Shown here piece after piece: positions 26,684 to 35,081 of a DNA stretch of 64,000 nucleotides (positions within the stretch are counted from its first letter, which is position 1; every line of letters starts with the position of its first letter). The notes beneath the pieces were generated by a model, which was not told where the DNA came from, did no database searches, and saw only the letters and a program-made list of their open reading frames with translations. Location: assembly GCF_002999135.1 (NCBI RefSeq), contig NZ_CP027229.1, forward strand, positions 1,694,001 to 1,758,000, read 5' to 3'. Source of the DNA: Capnocytophaga sp. oral taxon 878. GTDB lineage: Bacteria; Bacteroidota; Bacteroidia; Flavobacteriales; Flavobacteriaceae. The translations under genes and the position numbers were made by a program.

Positions 26684-26779
26684 CTGCCTTTATACGTTAA
26701 TCTTTTGTTAAACTTTCCCCTTGCCAAAACACCTATTTGTGCCACAAAAATACAATGTTTTCACCCTCCCCCACACATC

Positions 26780-26814
26780 TTATCGACAGAAACCCTCTTT
26801 TTATCGACAGAAAC
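26780..26814. promoter_or_regulatory. Pair of 14-base direct repeats upstream of the efflux promoter
   Basis: TTATCGACAGAAAC occurs at 26780-26793 and again at 26801-26814, 21 bases apart (about two helical turns), roughly 100 bases upstream of the -33 element. This spacing suits a regulator binding one face of the helix. No regulator gene is in view. Confidence 0.4.
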
Positions 26815-27073
26815 TCACCCTCCACCAGCCAGCCATACACCACATCCTCATTCACTAAGCATCCACCCCTCCCTTTCTACTCCCTTCACTTCCTCGTTCT
26901 ATCTTACCTCCTACCTCTTATCTCTTACCTAAATTTCCTCTCCCCTTTATTGCGAATAATGCAAAAATCACCTACCCCTCCCTATTCCCTATCTCCTAAC
27001 TCCTTCCCCCTAATAATCAACCCATTACACCCTACCCCTCCTACCTCTTATCTCTTATCTATTACCTACTTTA

Positions 27074-27115
27074 AACGAACGAATAACGAACTATAAACGA
27101 ACTATAAACGAAGGA
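27074..27115 (-). repeat. 43-bp dispersed intergenic repeat, copy C
   Basis: Minus-strand copy matching copy A closely (42 bases aligned), in the same long-range context of GATTATCAG, TTTGCATAATCCGCAAC and GCGAATAATGCA motifs. Upstream of and co-oriented with the membrane-fusion gene. Confidence 0.85.
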
Positions 27116-27277
27116 TAAACATTATCCACCTGATTATCAGCCCCTCCACCTCCAAACATTCTCTTTGCATAATCCGCAACAAAATCTCCTAATCATTGCA
27201 TTATATTCACATTTCACCCGTTTTTCCCCTATTTTTGTCAATTGCCAATAACCCTCCCTGCCATACGAGTAATAACA

Positions 27278-27309
27278 ACAAAAAAAGCACCCCCAAAATA
27301 GGGGTGCTT
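27278..27309 (-). terminator. Terminator after the CarboxypepD_reg gene at 27353
   Basis: On the minus strand AAGCACCCC (27309-27301) pairs with GGGGTGCTT (27293-27285) and is followed by a T run, 44 bases after the stop. Confidence 0.85.
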
Positions 27310-27352
27310 AAATATAAAGATATTTCTATTTTTAAAAAAACTCGCCTCAGTG

Positions 27353-28279
27353 CTACTTCAGCTTATCACATTCCAAAATAACAGCAGGCGAAGGACTCGC
27401 TATTTCATACGAAAAAAAATCATAAGGACTACCATACCTCACTCTACAGTTTTTCAATTTAGTACGTGAAAAAGGCACATCATAATTCGCAATTACCGAG
27501 CCGTAAAAGTTATAAGTTTTGCTATCATTCTCCCACACCAAGTCATTACCTTTATCCAATTGGTAGATAACACATAATGAAATACCCTTAGGCAATATAA
27601 TCCAATCATCTTTAGGTAATTCAATCGTGTTCCAACCCCTCTTTTCAGCAGTAAATACAATAGGTTTATGGCTCACATCGTATGAATGCGAGTCCGTAAA
27701 TTTATTCATATACCCTTGCTTAAACTTCCTACTCTTATCAAAACCCACTATTTTCATCACAAAGGTACTGCCCAGCTTTCCTTCATCAGCTATAAAATAA
27801 CTAAACTTCCGCAATACCGATCTCGAACTCGCTTTCACCAAAAAACCAAAAGGCGTTTTCTTCTCTAAAAACTCACCTGTTGTTTTTCCTTTTTTATTCA
27901 CCTGTATAGGGTATTCTACCGAGCCGTACTGTATTTTCTCGTAAGTAACATTAGCCGTTACAGTAGTTTCATCCAGCTCATACATTATAGGGGTAAGCCT
28001 TATTTTCAAGTTCTTATCTTCACTCTTAAGGCGTATAATCGTATCCCGATAGCCTATAGCCGAAAATACAAACTCCTTTTCATTGTATTTTTCAGGAACA
28101 CGAAAGCCAAACTTACCATCACCATCAGCAGTACTACCTATAGTAGCCTGCTCTTTACAATAAATATTAGCATAAGGCACCTTTTCATCGGTAAAAGCAT
28201 CTACCAACTCACCATTCACTTTTTGGGCTTGTACCAAGCCAAAAACACTACTCAGGATTAAAATTAAAATCTTTTTCAT
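27353..28279 (-). CDS. Secreted CarboxypepD_reg-like protein
   Basis: A 308-residue exported protein: signal peptide (MKKILILILSSVFGLVQAQ), CarboxypepD_reg-like beta-sandwich (VNGELVDAFTDEKVPYANIY ... DGDGKFGFRVPE, FVFSAIGYRDTIIRL), then a ~180-residue region that I do not recognise, containing KRGWNTIELPKDDWIILPKG, a segment shared with the neighbour at 28301. There is no TonB plug or barrel. The two adjacent genes (21-base gap) are paralogues. Surface or periplasmic location is likely; function unknown. Confidence 0.72.
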   Translation of the reverse strand: MKKILILILSSVFGLVQAQKVNGELVDAFTDEKVPYANIYCKEQATIGSTADGDGKFGFRVPEKYNEKEFVFSAIGYRDTIIRLKSEDKNLKIRLTPIMYELDETTVTANVTYEKIQYGSVEYPIQVNKKGKTTGEFLEKKTPFGFLVKASSRSVLRKFSYFIADEGKLGSTFVMKIVGFDKSRKFKQGYMNKFTDSHSYDVSHKPIVFTAEKRGWNTIELPKDDWIILPKGISLCVIYQLDKGNDLVWENDSKTYNFYGSVIANYDVPFSRTKLKNCRVRYGSPYDFFSYEIASPSPAVILECDKLK

Positions 28280-28300
28280 TATTATAACAGAAGAATTTTG

Positions 28301-29182
28301 TTAATACTGAAAATCAAATACTATTGCAGCACTTTCGCTTGGAACATCTTCGTACTTTGAAAAATAAAACATATTATTAACAGAACCATACATCACACTG
28401 CTTTGCACATATTTTTTGTATGAAGCCAAACTCACCCCTACTCGAGGTTCTTTGTACTCATTGTACCATTTCCCTAATTTGTTACTATCCACCTGCCCTA
28501 TGATAAATACTATTGCCTTTTTAGGCATTTTCACTGGCGGTATCTCATAAGTATTCCAGCCCTTTTTACATTTTAATACTATAGGCTCCAACAGAAGGTC
28601 GTAATAATTATCAATTCTATTTACCCCTGTCGAAAACTTTTTGCTTCTATGAGTCATAAGGCGCAAAATAAGTTCACCCTCATCATCACCCTCACCCGAT
28701 ATGTAAAGATGAATTCTCTTTAAGGCTATATCCCCCTTCAGCTTCCTCAGGTCAAACCATCCTGCACGGCGGGTATTTCTCTCAAAACCATCAATTTTCC
28801 CTGTCTTTAATCCCGATTTATCTACCTTCTCTCCTATCGAAAAGATAGGCGCATTAGCATCAGCACTCACTGTAGGTGCAGCAGCTTCTGCTTGTGGCGT
28901 AAGCTCATAGCGCCCTTCTCGCTGTTGGTACGTAATATCTACCAGCATATCCGTATAGCCAGTTGCAGTAATACGATATTTTTGGTACAAATCCTCCGTA
29001 AGGGTAAGGGTAAAGTTCCCATTGGCATCGGTAGTAGTCCCCACAGCATCTTCATTACTTATGTAATAAATACCAGCATAAGCTATAGGGCGTTTAGTGT
29101 TTTTATCCACTACTTTCCCCTTAAAAGTAACCTGTGATAAAGCCACCAAAGGGAATAACAATAACATACATAATAATTTCAT
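28301..29182 (-). CDS. Secreted CarboxypepD_reg-like protein, paralogue
   Basis: A 293-residue paralogue of the product at 27353: signal peptide (MKLLCMLLLFPLVALS), domain VTFKGKVVDKNTKRPIAYAG ... TTTDANGNFTLTLTE, then a C-terminal domain with KKGWNTYEIPPVKMPKKAIV and ending ESAAIVFDFQY. It lies about 100 bases downstream of a propeller gene, separated by a stretch with a possible micro-ORF. Function unknown. Confidence 0.72.
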   Translation of the reverse strand: MKLLCMLLLFPLVALSQVTFKGKVVDKNTKRPIAYAGIYYISNEDAVGTTTDANGNFTLTLTEDLYQKYRITATGYTDMLVDITYQQREGRYELTPQAEAAAPTVSADANAPIFSIGEKVDKSGLKTGKIDGFERNTRRAGWFDLRKLKGDIALKRIHLYISGEGDDEGELILRLMTHRSKKFSTGVNRIDNYYDLLLEPIVLKCKKGWNTYEIPPVKMPKKAIVFIIGQVDSNKLGKWYNEYKEPRVGVSLASYKKYVQSSVMYGSVNNMFYFSKYEDVPSESAAIVFDFQY

Positions 29183-29208
29183 TTCCTTTTAATATTAAGT
29201 TGTTTATT

Positions 29209-29274
29209 TTAGGGTAAGGTTGTCCATTCTGCTACAAAAGTTCCAAGCATTACAATTACCAATACCAAGAACAT
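29209..29274 (-). CDS. Possible 21-residue hydrophobic micropeptide
   Basis: An ATG eight bases after the propeller stop opens MFLVLVIVMLGTFVAEWTTL plus one residue and a stop. It would be a single membrane segment. With no homologue in view it may be chance or the remains of a small exported peptide gene. Confidence 0.2.
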   Translation of the reverse strand: MFLVLVIVMLGTFVAEWTTLP

Positions 29275-29282
29275 TTTTGTTT

Positions 29283-30422
29283 TTATAGTAATTTATACAT
29301 TAACAAAAAAACCTCTTCAGTATCTTTAGCCTCATATAGCTTCCGTTGCCAGCCATTAAGGCTATTTACATCAGTATCCTCAGGAAAAATCATATCAATA
29401 TCTTCCGAAAAAATAACCGATACATAGTAATCATTGTAAGTACCTACAGGGTAAGGCACCGCTTTACTTGTTTTAGAAAGGCGCAATACACCGTAATCTT
29501 TCACTTCATTTGTTTGTAAGTTACATACAGCCACATTCTTCAGTTCAGGCGTTTTAAATATATAGTAAAATGCCATTTTTGGATGATTATAAGTAATATT
29601 CTGCACCCAAGTAGCCCTAATACCACTTGCAAAACTCTCCTCAAAATCACTTGCTTCAGCCTTTTTCCAGTTATTTTCAGGAATATTGTACTTGCCAAAA
29701 TCTACCTTAGCCAATAAGTCCGTTTGCTTGTCAGTAATTTTGTAAAGACGTGTAAACTCATTAGGCGAAGCGTAAAGAGTAAAATCATTCCTGCCTACCA
29801 TAGTATTAGGGTACGATAGTTCAATACTTGCAGCATCATTAGTAATCCCTTCTATAGGGGTAGCTTGCAATGATGAAAGGTTCAATCGTTCTAATCCCAC
29901 ATACTTATTATTGGTAATATTCTCATCACTTACTGTTAGTAACTCATTAGTGCTTAAATACTCAAAGTTTAGTAAGTACTTCTGATAAGCAGTAGTAGCT
30001 ATATGCTCAAAATTAGGTACCGAATAGCTTACAAAGCCCAAAGGGCGTTGGTACACTGTCATTTGCTTAGCATCAGGGCTAATAGCAAAAGCACTAATGT
30101 TATGATACTCTTTAGGACCCTGCCCTTGCTGGCGTAGCTGTCCCAAATACTTCCCTTGTGCATTGAACATTGTAATACTCTTCGTCTGGTTTTCATCACA
30201 CAAAAAGAGCTTATCATCCTTGCTCTTCAATGCCGAAATTTCACCAAACAATACCCCCTTAGGTATTTCCAACCTGATTAATTGTATATCAGTAGCAGCT
30301 TCCTCCAAAAGAGTTATTTTCTCTTCAGGGTTCATAGTTATAGTAGGAGCGTTACCTTCCGTTTGCTGCTTGCAGGCTATAAGCCCTACAAATCCTACAA
30401 TGTACAAGTATTTCTTCCTCAT
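29283..30422 (-). CDS. Six-bladed beta-propeller-like lipoprotein
   Basis: A 379-residue lipoprotein starting at ATG 30422 (MRKKYLYIVGFVGLIACKQQ, lipobox LIAC). The body has the propeller pattern of Bacteroidota 6-bladed proteins: IQLIRLEIPKGVLFGEISAL, then SITMFNAQGKYLGQLRQQGQGPKEY (quoted here in pieces: the GQGP element is diagnostic). It is divergent from the six-paralogue family nearby. An in-frame extension to 30509 encodes what looks like a decayed NVEALA leader, so the start at 30422 is preferred. Outer-membrane anchoring is inferred. A promoter lies about 120 bases upstream. Confidence 0.72.
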   Translation of the reverse strand: MRKKYLYIVGFVGLIACKQQTEGNAPTITMNPEEKITLLEEAATDIQLIRLEIPKGVLFGEISALKSKDDKLFLCDENQTKSITMFNAQGKYLGQLRQQGQGPKEYHNISAFAISPDAKQMTVYQRPLGFVSYSVPNFEHIATTAYQKYLLNFEYLSTNELLTVSDENITNNKYVGLERLNLSSLQATPIEGITNDAASIELSYPNTMVGRNDFTLYASPNEFTRLYKITDKQTDLLAKVDFGKYNIPENNWKKAEASDFEESFASGIRATWVQNITYNHPKMAFYYIFKTPELKNVAVCNLQTNEVKDYGVLRLSKTSKAVPYPVGTYNDYYVSVIFSEDIDMIFPEDTDVNSLNGWQRKLYEAKDTEEVFLLMYKLL

Positions 30423-30509
30423 AACATTTGCATTTAACATTTTTTTACTATAGCTCCTTGCCACACCAATTGTAGCAGTAAGTAAGCTGTTTAATTTTCT
30501 TTTATTCAT
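30423..30509 (-). pseudogene. Decayed NVEALA-type leader fused in frame to the propeller gene
   Basis: The frame reads MNKRKLNSLLTATIGVARSY then SKKMLNANV, aligning with the intact NVEALA peptide's KRKIITSLVVLAVSAVSGYG, VSKKLNSENDV. The remainder, including the NVEALA motif and mature peptide, is gone and the lipoprotein start follows at once. Confidence 0.6.
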
Positions 30510-30538
30510 ATTTTACTTTTCTTCAATCTTTAAAGCAA

Positions 30539-30568
30539 CAAAAATACAATATTTTTTATAAATGTCAA
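30539..30568 (-). promoter_or_regulatory. Promoter upstream of the 29283 propeller gene
   Basis: Minus strand: TTG at 30568-30566, a 19-base spacer, TATTTTTG at 30546-30539, 29 bases before the leader remnant. Confidence 0.6.
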
Positions 30569-30592
30569 AAATGTTTAAAAAAATCAATAAAA

Positions 30593-30624
30593 AACTCTCT
30601 CATTCTTTTACGAACAAGAGAGTT
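30593..30624 (-). terminator. Terminator hairpin 1 (copy of the transglutaminase gene's 5' sequence)
   Basis: AACTCTCT and AGAGAGTT form an 8-bp stem around TTGTTCGTAAAAGAATG, then a T6 run on the minus strand, 58 bases after the propeller stop at 30682. The sequence closely matches codons 10-22 of the lipoprotein gene at 41900. Confidence 0.8.
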
Positions 30625-30681
30625 GTATGAATAGAATATTTTTAGAAAAAAGTTTTATGAGTAATACTCCCAAACAGAAAG

Positions 30682-31902
30682 TTAAAACTCTTTTAAAGTG
30701 AAATATACTAGTACAGGGTTATCATCATCTTTAAAGTGTTTAGCCTTCTCTTTATCAGCATCTGAAAGAATAGGATAATCTTTGAAAGCGTTATAATATT
30801 TTGGAAAAGGTTTAAAAAAACTTACAAACTCATTGCCAAAAGTAGCCTTAGGAAGGGCTATAAAGGCCATTCCCTTATAACTTACAGGGATATTACCTCC
30901 TATCATATTACCTGTTTTCTTATCACGATAAACTATACCTTCATAGTTTTTAAATTCATTTCTCACAAAAAAAGCATTCTGATTATAAGTTTCAAGATAA
31001 TCACCCATACAATAATAATAATCATTATAAAAAGCTGCTTTATTAAAAACATCAAATGTATCGCTATAAATATATTTACGAGGTAATTTTTTATCGTAAT
31101 CTAATACAAATTCGGCTGATAGCTTATTATTCTTATAATTATACTGATAAATAGTATCTGATATGTCTGAAGTTATCTTTAGCATATCGCCTACCTTATG
31201 AAGATAAGTATATGCAGAAAAGGCTCGTATCTTTTTATGTTCAGGTAACGCTACTGAATTCAGTTTGAAATTCTTTTCTGTAAATAGTAATCTGTAATTT
31301 TGTTTGTCTCCCATCTGCATATCACCTTGTTCTGTAAGTGCTTTCATCACATAGCCTTTCGGAGTAACTGCTAAGTTATAAAATCCCAAAGGCAATTTTT
31401 CCCGACGGAGATAATTACCTTGCTTATCAAAGAAAAGAAAAAAAGAATGTTGGTACGCCACAAGCTCATTTTTTTGAAAATCATAGTCGATATCATAAAG
31501 ACGTTGTAATTCACCAGGTCCTTGTCCGTGCGAAAAGCGTTTTACAAATTTACCATCTTTAGTAAACATAACAATACTACCTTCTTTATATTCATCCAAT
31601 ATATAAATATATTCATCAGTAGTAATTATTTTTCGGATATTATCTAATAGGCTTTTATTTGTAGTTTCTAAAGGTACAAGCCTTACCGTTTTTAATATGC
31701 TACCAAAATCAAATTCTTTTTCTTCTCCTAAAAAAGGATTAAGATTAAGATGTTTAGTTTGTGAGGTTTCAGGAGTTATGATTTGGGTATCATCCAACTG
31801 TAATGTTGCTATTTCTTCCTCAGTATAATGACTCCCTGCCACTCTTCCTGTTTGGCAGGCTACTAAAAATAAAACAAATAGAGAATTAATAACTTTTTTC
31901 AT
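30682..31902 (-). CDS. Six-bladed beta-propeller lipoprotein, subtype A
   Basis: A 406-residue lipoprotein: MKKVINSLFVLFLVACQTGR (lipobox LVAC, Cys16), a linker (HLNLNPFLGEEKEFDFG), then propeller strands including TVRLVPLETTNKSLLDNIRK, IITTDEYIYILDEYKEG and KRFSHGQGPGELQRLYDIDY, the strongest landmark of the family. Ends VLVYFTLKEF as in all six paralogues. Proteins of this group are abundant in Bacteroidota and lack a known biochemical role. It has its own promoter (32055-32085) and terminator, so it is a single-gene unit. Confidence 0.82.
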   Translation of the reverse strand: MKKVINSLFVLFLVACQTGRVAGSHYTEEEIATLQLDDTQIITPETSQTKHLNLNPFLGEEKEFDFGSILKTVRLVPLETTNKSLLDNIRKIITTDEYIYILDEYKEGSIVMFTKDGKFVKRFSHGQGPGELQRLYDIDYDFQKNELVAYQHSFFLFFDKQGNYLRREKLPLGFYNLAVTPKGYVMKALTEQGDMQMGDKQNYRLLFTEKNFKLNSVALPEHKKIRAFSAYTYLHKVGDMLKITSDISDTIYQYNYKNNKLSAEFVLDYDKKLPRKYIYSDTFDVFNKAAFYNDYYYCMGDYLETYNQNAFFVRNEFKNYEGIVYRDKKTGNMIGGNIPVSYKGMAFIALPKATFGNEFVSFFKPFPKYYNAFKDYPILSDADKEKAKHFKDDDNPVLVYFTLKEF

Positions 31903-32054
31903 ATAAAAATGCCTTTTAAAATATACTTTTCTAAAATAAATTAGCTGCTTTTACATCATTTGTAATAGCTCAATATATAAGGATTCTCGCACTGCATAGC
32001 CTTCTATTTACTTTCTATTTAAAAAAGATATAAACCCTTATAACAATTCCGCGA

Positions 32055-32085
32055 CAAATATAGAATACTTCTATAAAACTTCCAA
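32055..32085 (-). promoter_or_regulatory. Promoter for the 30682 propeller gene
   Basis: Minus strand: TTG at 32085-32083, 20-base spacer, TATATTTG at 32062-32055. The surrounding sequence is repeated before the genes at 33595 and 36213. Confidence 0.7.
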
Positions 32086-32135
32086 ATTTAAAATGTTAAA
32101 ATTTAAGAGTCTTTTTAATTAATAGACAATAAAAA

Positions 32136-32167
32136 AACTCTCTCATTCTTTTACGAACAAGAGAGTT
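32136..32167 (-). terminator. Terminator hairpin 2 (copy of the transglutaminase gene's 5' sequence)
   Basis: Same stem and loop as hairpin 1, with a minus-strand T run, 57 bases after the stop at 32225. Confidence 0.8.
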
Positions 32168-32224
32168 GTATGAATAGAATATTTTAGCTGAAAAGTTTTA
32201 TGAGTAATACTCACAAATAGAAAG

Positions 32225-33448
32225 TTAAAACTCTTTTAAAGTGAAATATACTAGCATAGGGTTATCATCGTCCTTAAACTGTTTTATTTTTTCTTTATCG
32301 GCTTCTGAAATGAGTTTGCTATTCTTTAATTTTTCATACCTATTAATGTAAGGATTGTATACTGAAACAAAGTAATTTTTATCTACCCCTATTGGAAAAT
32401 TGAAAGCAGGAACTTCTTCCAAATTTAACATCGCAGAAGTACCACCTATCATATTACCTGTTTTTTTATCTCGGTACACTATAGTTTGAAGATTGATATA
32501 ATTATTCCATAAAAAGAAAACATTCTGTGAGAAAGTCTCAAAATACTCCCCTATATTAAAATAGTAATCATTATTTTTTGTTACTTCTTGAAAAACACGA
32601 AAATTTTCTCCATAAAGATATTTTTTAGGAAGTTTTTTGTCATAATCTAAAACAAACTCTGTATATAGTTTATTTTTTTTAGCATCATACTTATAAATAC
32701 TATCAGAATACCTACCAGCTAAGGTTATCAAACTATCATTTTTGTACAAATAAGTGTGAGCTGACATAGCTTTTATATCTTTTGGCTGATACACAGCAAC
32801 TGATTTTAAGGTGAAAATCTTATCAGTAAATAAAAAAGTATACCCTTCCTTATCGTCTAAGTGTGTATTACCTTGTACGGGAGCTGTTCTAAGTATATAA
32901 CCATTGTCAAGTGATATAAAATTATCAAAATTTATCGGTAATCGTTCCTGACGAAGAAAATTCCCTTCTTTATCAAAGAAAAGAAAAAAAGAATGCTGAT
33001 AAGCAATAAGTTCATTAGTTTGAAAGTCATAGTCTATATCATAAAGACGTTGCAACTCTCCAGGTCCTTGCCCGTGTGAAAGTCGTTTTATAAACTTACC
33101 TTCTTTGGTGAAAATAATAAGACTTTTTCCTTTAAAATTGTCCATTATATAGATATATTCATCAGTTGTAATCACTTTGTAAATACCATCTAATAAACTA
33201 TTTTTAGTAGTCTCTAACGGAACAATTTTCACTTCTTTTACAATATTACCAAAATCAAATTCTCTTTTACCTAAAAAAGGAGTAAGGTTAATATGGATAA
33301 TACTATCTGTCTGCGGCTCCAATACTTGTGTTCCTGATAAATGAAGAGATTCAATCTGTTGCTCAGTAAAACGAACCTCTTCAGGAGTGTTATTATCGCA
33401 GGCTACTAAAAACAAAAAAACAATTATATAAGTAAAATATCTATGCAT
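32225..33448 (-). CDS. Six-bladed beta-propeller lipoprotein, subtype B
   Basis: A 407-residue lipoprotein: MHRYFTYIIVFLFLVACDNN, then TPEEVRFTEQQIESLHLSGT, HINLTPFLGKREFDFG, KIVPLETTKNSLLDGIYKVI and KRLSHGQGPGELQRLYDIDY. It is a close relative of the products at 44448 and 38910. The frame can be extended to a GTG at 33520, but that extension is NVEALA-leader remnant; the ATG at 33448 matches the start of the 44448 paralogue and gives the same length, so it is preferred. Envelope lipoprotein; function unknown. Confidence 0.82.
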   Translation of the reverse strand: MHRYFTYIIVFLFLVACDNNTPEEVRFTEQQIESLHLSGTQVLEPQTDSIIHINLTPFLGKREFDFGNIVKEVKIVPLETTKNSLLDGIYKVITTDEYIYIMDNFKGKSLIIFTKEGKFIKRLSHGQGPGELQRLYDIDYDFQTNELIAYQHSFFLFFDKEGNFLRQERLPINFDNFISLDNGYILRTAPVQGNTHLDDKEGYTFLFTDKIFTLKSVAVYQPKDIKAMSAHTYLYKNDSLITLAGRYSDSIYKYDAKKNKLYTEFVLDYDKKLPKKYLYGENFRVFQEVTKNNDYYFNIGEYFETFSQNVFFLWNNYINLQTIVYRDKKTGNMIGGTSAMLNLEEVPAFNFPIGVDKNYFVSVYNPYINRYEKLKNSKLISEADKEKIKQFKDDDNPMLVYFTLKEF

Positions 33449-33460
33449 AAAAAATAATTT

Positions 33461-33577
33461 CATAGTGTTTAGGGCTAAGTTTTCTAAAATAACAATTTCA
33501 GTGTTAAGCTGCTTGCTCACTCCATAATTGGCAATTGCACTGATAGTAAGAACAACTAAACTTACAATATTTTTCCT
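33461..33577 (-). pseudogene. Decayed NVEALA-family gene upstream of a propeller gene
   Basis: Minus-strand frame reads RKNIVSLVVLTISAIANYGV then SKQLNTEIVILENLALNTMK, aligning with the intact peptide gene (KIITSLVVLAVSAVSGYGV, SKKLNSENDVLQNLTLSNVE). The codon before RKN is a stop and no ATG is available; NVEALA has become NTMKLF. The mature part is deleted. Confidence 0.75.
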
Positions 33578-33594
33578 TTAAATAAAAACTCTTC

Positions 33595-34812
33595 TTAAAA
33601 CTCTTTTAAAGTGAAATATACTAATACAAAGTTATCATCATCTTTAAAGTGTTTGGCCTTCTCTTTATCAGCATCTGAAAGAATAGGATAATCTTTGAAA
33701 GCGTCATAATCATTTGAATGAGGTTTAAAAGTACTGACAAACTCATTACCAAAAGTAGCTACAGGAAAAACTATAAAGGCCATTCCCTTTTCACTTCTAG
33801 CTATGCTACCTCCTATCATATTGCCTGTTTTCTTATCACGATAAACTATGTTAAGATAGTTTTTAAAATCATTTCTCACAAAAAAAGCATTCTGATTGTA
33901 AGTTTCAAGATAATCACCCAAGCAATAATAATAATCATTATTATAAATTGCTTTTTCAAAAAGATCAAATGTGTCGCCATAAATATATTTGCGAGGTAAT
34001 TTTTTATCGTAATCTAATATAAATTCGGCTGATAGCTTATTATTCTTATAATTATACTGATAAATAGTATCTGATATCTCTGAAGTTATCTTTACCAAAT
34101 CACCTACCTTATAAAGATAAGTATATGTGGATAAGGCTCGTATCTTTTTATGTTCAGGTAAGGCTACTGAATTCAATTTAAAATTCTTTTCTGTAAATAG
34201 TAACCTGTAATTTTGTTTGTCTTCCATTTGGATATCACCTTGTCCTGTAATTGCTTTCATCACATAGCCTTTTGGAGTAACTGCTAAGCTATGAAACCCT
34301 ATAGGCAATTTTTGGCGACGGAGATAATTACCATGTTTATCAAAGAAAAGAAAAAAAGAATGTTGGTACGCCACAAGCTCATTATTTTGAAAATCATAAT
34401 CAATATCATAAAGGCGTTGTAATTCACCAGGTCCTTGCCCATGCGAAAGGCGTTTTACAAATTTACCATCTTTAGTAAAGATAATAACACTACATCCTTT
34501 ATATGCATCCAATATATAAATATATTCATCAGTAGTAATTATTTTTCGGATATTATCTAATAGGCTTTTATTTGTAGTTTCTAAAGGCACAAGCCTTACC
34601 GTTTTTAACACACTACCAAAATCAAATTTCTTTTCTCCTAAAAAAGGATTAAGATTAAGATGTTTAGTTTGTGAGGTTTCAGGAGTTATGATTTGGGTAT
34701 CATCCAACTGTAATGCAGCTATTTCTTCTTCAACATACAGACTCCCCGTCATTCTTCCTGTTTGGCAGGCTACTAAAAATAAAACAAATAGAGAATTAAT
34801 AATTTTTTTCAT
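33595..34812 (-). CDS. Six-bladed beta-propeller lipoprotein, subtype A
   Basis: A 405-residue close paralogue of the product at 30682: MKKIINSLFVLFLVACQTGR, HLNLNPFLGEKKFDFG, IITTDEYIYILDAYKGC, KRLSHGQGPGELQRLYDIDY and VLVYFTLKEF. Differences are scattered, with a cluster near residues 170-200. A promoter about 100 bases upstream (34915-34945) is shared in sequence with other units, and the decayed NVEALA segment and another propeller follow. Confidence 0.82.
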   Translation of the reverse strand: MKKIINSLFVLFLVACQTGRMTGSLYVEEEIAALQLDDTQIITPETSQTKHLNLNPFLGEKKFDFGSVLKTVRLVPLETTNKSLLDNIRKIITTDEYIYILDAYKGCSVIIFTKDGKFVKRLSHGQGPGELQRLYDIDYDFQNNELVAYQHSFFLFFDKHGNYLRRQKLPIGFHSLAVTPKGYVMKAITGQGDIQMEDKQNYRLLFTEKNFKLNSVALPEHKKIRALSTYTYLYKVGDLVKITSEISDTIYQYNYKNNKLSAEFILDYDKKLPRKYIYGDTFDLFEKAIYNNDYYYCLGDYLETYNQNAFFVRNDFKNYLNIVYRDKKTGNMIGGSIARSEKGMAFIVFPVATFGNEFVSTFKPHSNDYDAFKDYPILSDADKEKAKHFKDDDNFVLVYFTLKEF

Positions 34813-34914
34813 ATAAAAATGCCTTTTAAAATATACTTTTCTAAAATAAATTACCTGCTTTTAGATCATTTGTAATAGCTAATATAGATATAAACCCTTA
34901 TAACAATTCGGCGA

Positions 34915-34945
34915 CAAATATAGAATGCTTTTGTAAAACTTCCAA
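34915..34945 (-). promoter_or_regulatory. Promoter for the 33595 propeller gene
   Basis: Minus strand: TTG at 34945-34943, 20-base spacer, TATATTTG at 34922-34915. Confidence 0.7.
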
Positions 34946-34994
34946 ATTTAAAATGTTAAAATTTAAGAGTCTTTTTAATTAATAGACAATAAAA

Positions 34995-35026
34995 AACTCT
35001 CTCATTCTTTTACGAATAAGAGAGTA
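34995..35026 (-). terminator. Terminator hairpin 3
   Basis: Stem CTCTCT/AGAGAG with the same loop region and a minus-strand T run, 56 bases after the stop at 35082. It forms the 3' part of the gene remnant at 34996-35055. Confidence 0.75.
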
Positions 35027-35055
35027 GTATAAATAGAAAATAAGATATATTTCAT
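34996..35055 (-). pseudogene. 5' remnant of a transglutaminase-like lipoprotein gene
   Basis: On the minus strand this begins ATGAAATATATCTT, as does the gene at 41900, and continues with the same TACTACTCTCTT, CGTAAAAGAATGAGAGAG stretch, with a small deletion that shifts the frame to a stop after about 17 codons (MKYILFSIYTTLLFVKE). Only the signal-peptide region survives. Confidence 0.7.
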
Positions 35056-35081
35056 TGTTTGAGGGGAAGTTAATCTTTTAG

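Larger units (their letters stand above)
26523..27277. other. Long gene-free region: efflux promoter, direct repeats, repeat copy C
   Basis: The 830-base gap upstream of the membrane-fusion gene contains a promoter (26654-26683), a pair of 14-base direct repeats (26780, 26801), pyrimidine-rich tracts, GAATAATGCAAAAATCACC near 26945 and the 43-bp repeat. Predicted ORFs across it consist of low-complexity Pro/Ser/Leu sequence and are rejected. Confidence 0.65.
31903..32224. other. Intergenic cassette between propeller genes
   Basis: Holds a ~75-base leader shared with other subtype A genes (TTTTAAAATATACTTTTCTA and on), a promoter (32055-32085), the conserved AATTTAAAATGTTAAAATTT segment and hairpin 2. 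No gene seen. Confidence 0.6.

Noticed and set aside
26498..27096. Plus-strand ORFs of 119-144 codons upstream of the membrane-fusion gene
   Set aside because: They translate pyrimidine-rich low-complexity DNA and the 43-bp repeat into Pro/Ser/Leu/Thr strings; no start signals or domains.
33449..33520. GTG start giving a 431-residue propeller protein
   Set aside because: The added 24 residues are the decayed NVEALA leader; the ATG at 33448 gives a proper lipoprotein signal and the same length as the 44448 copy.
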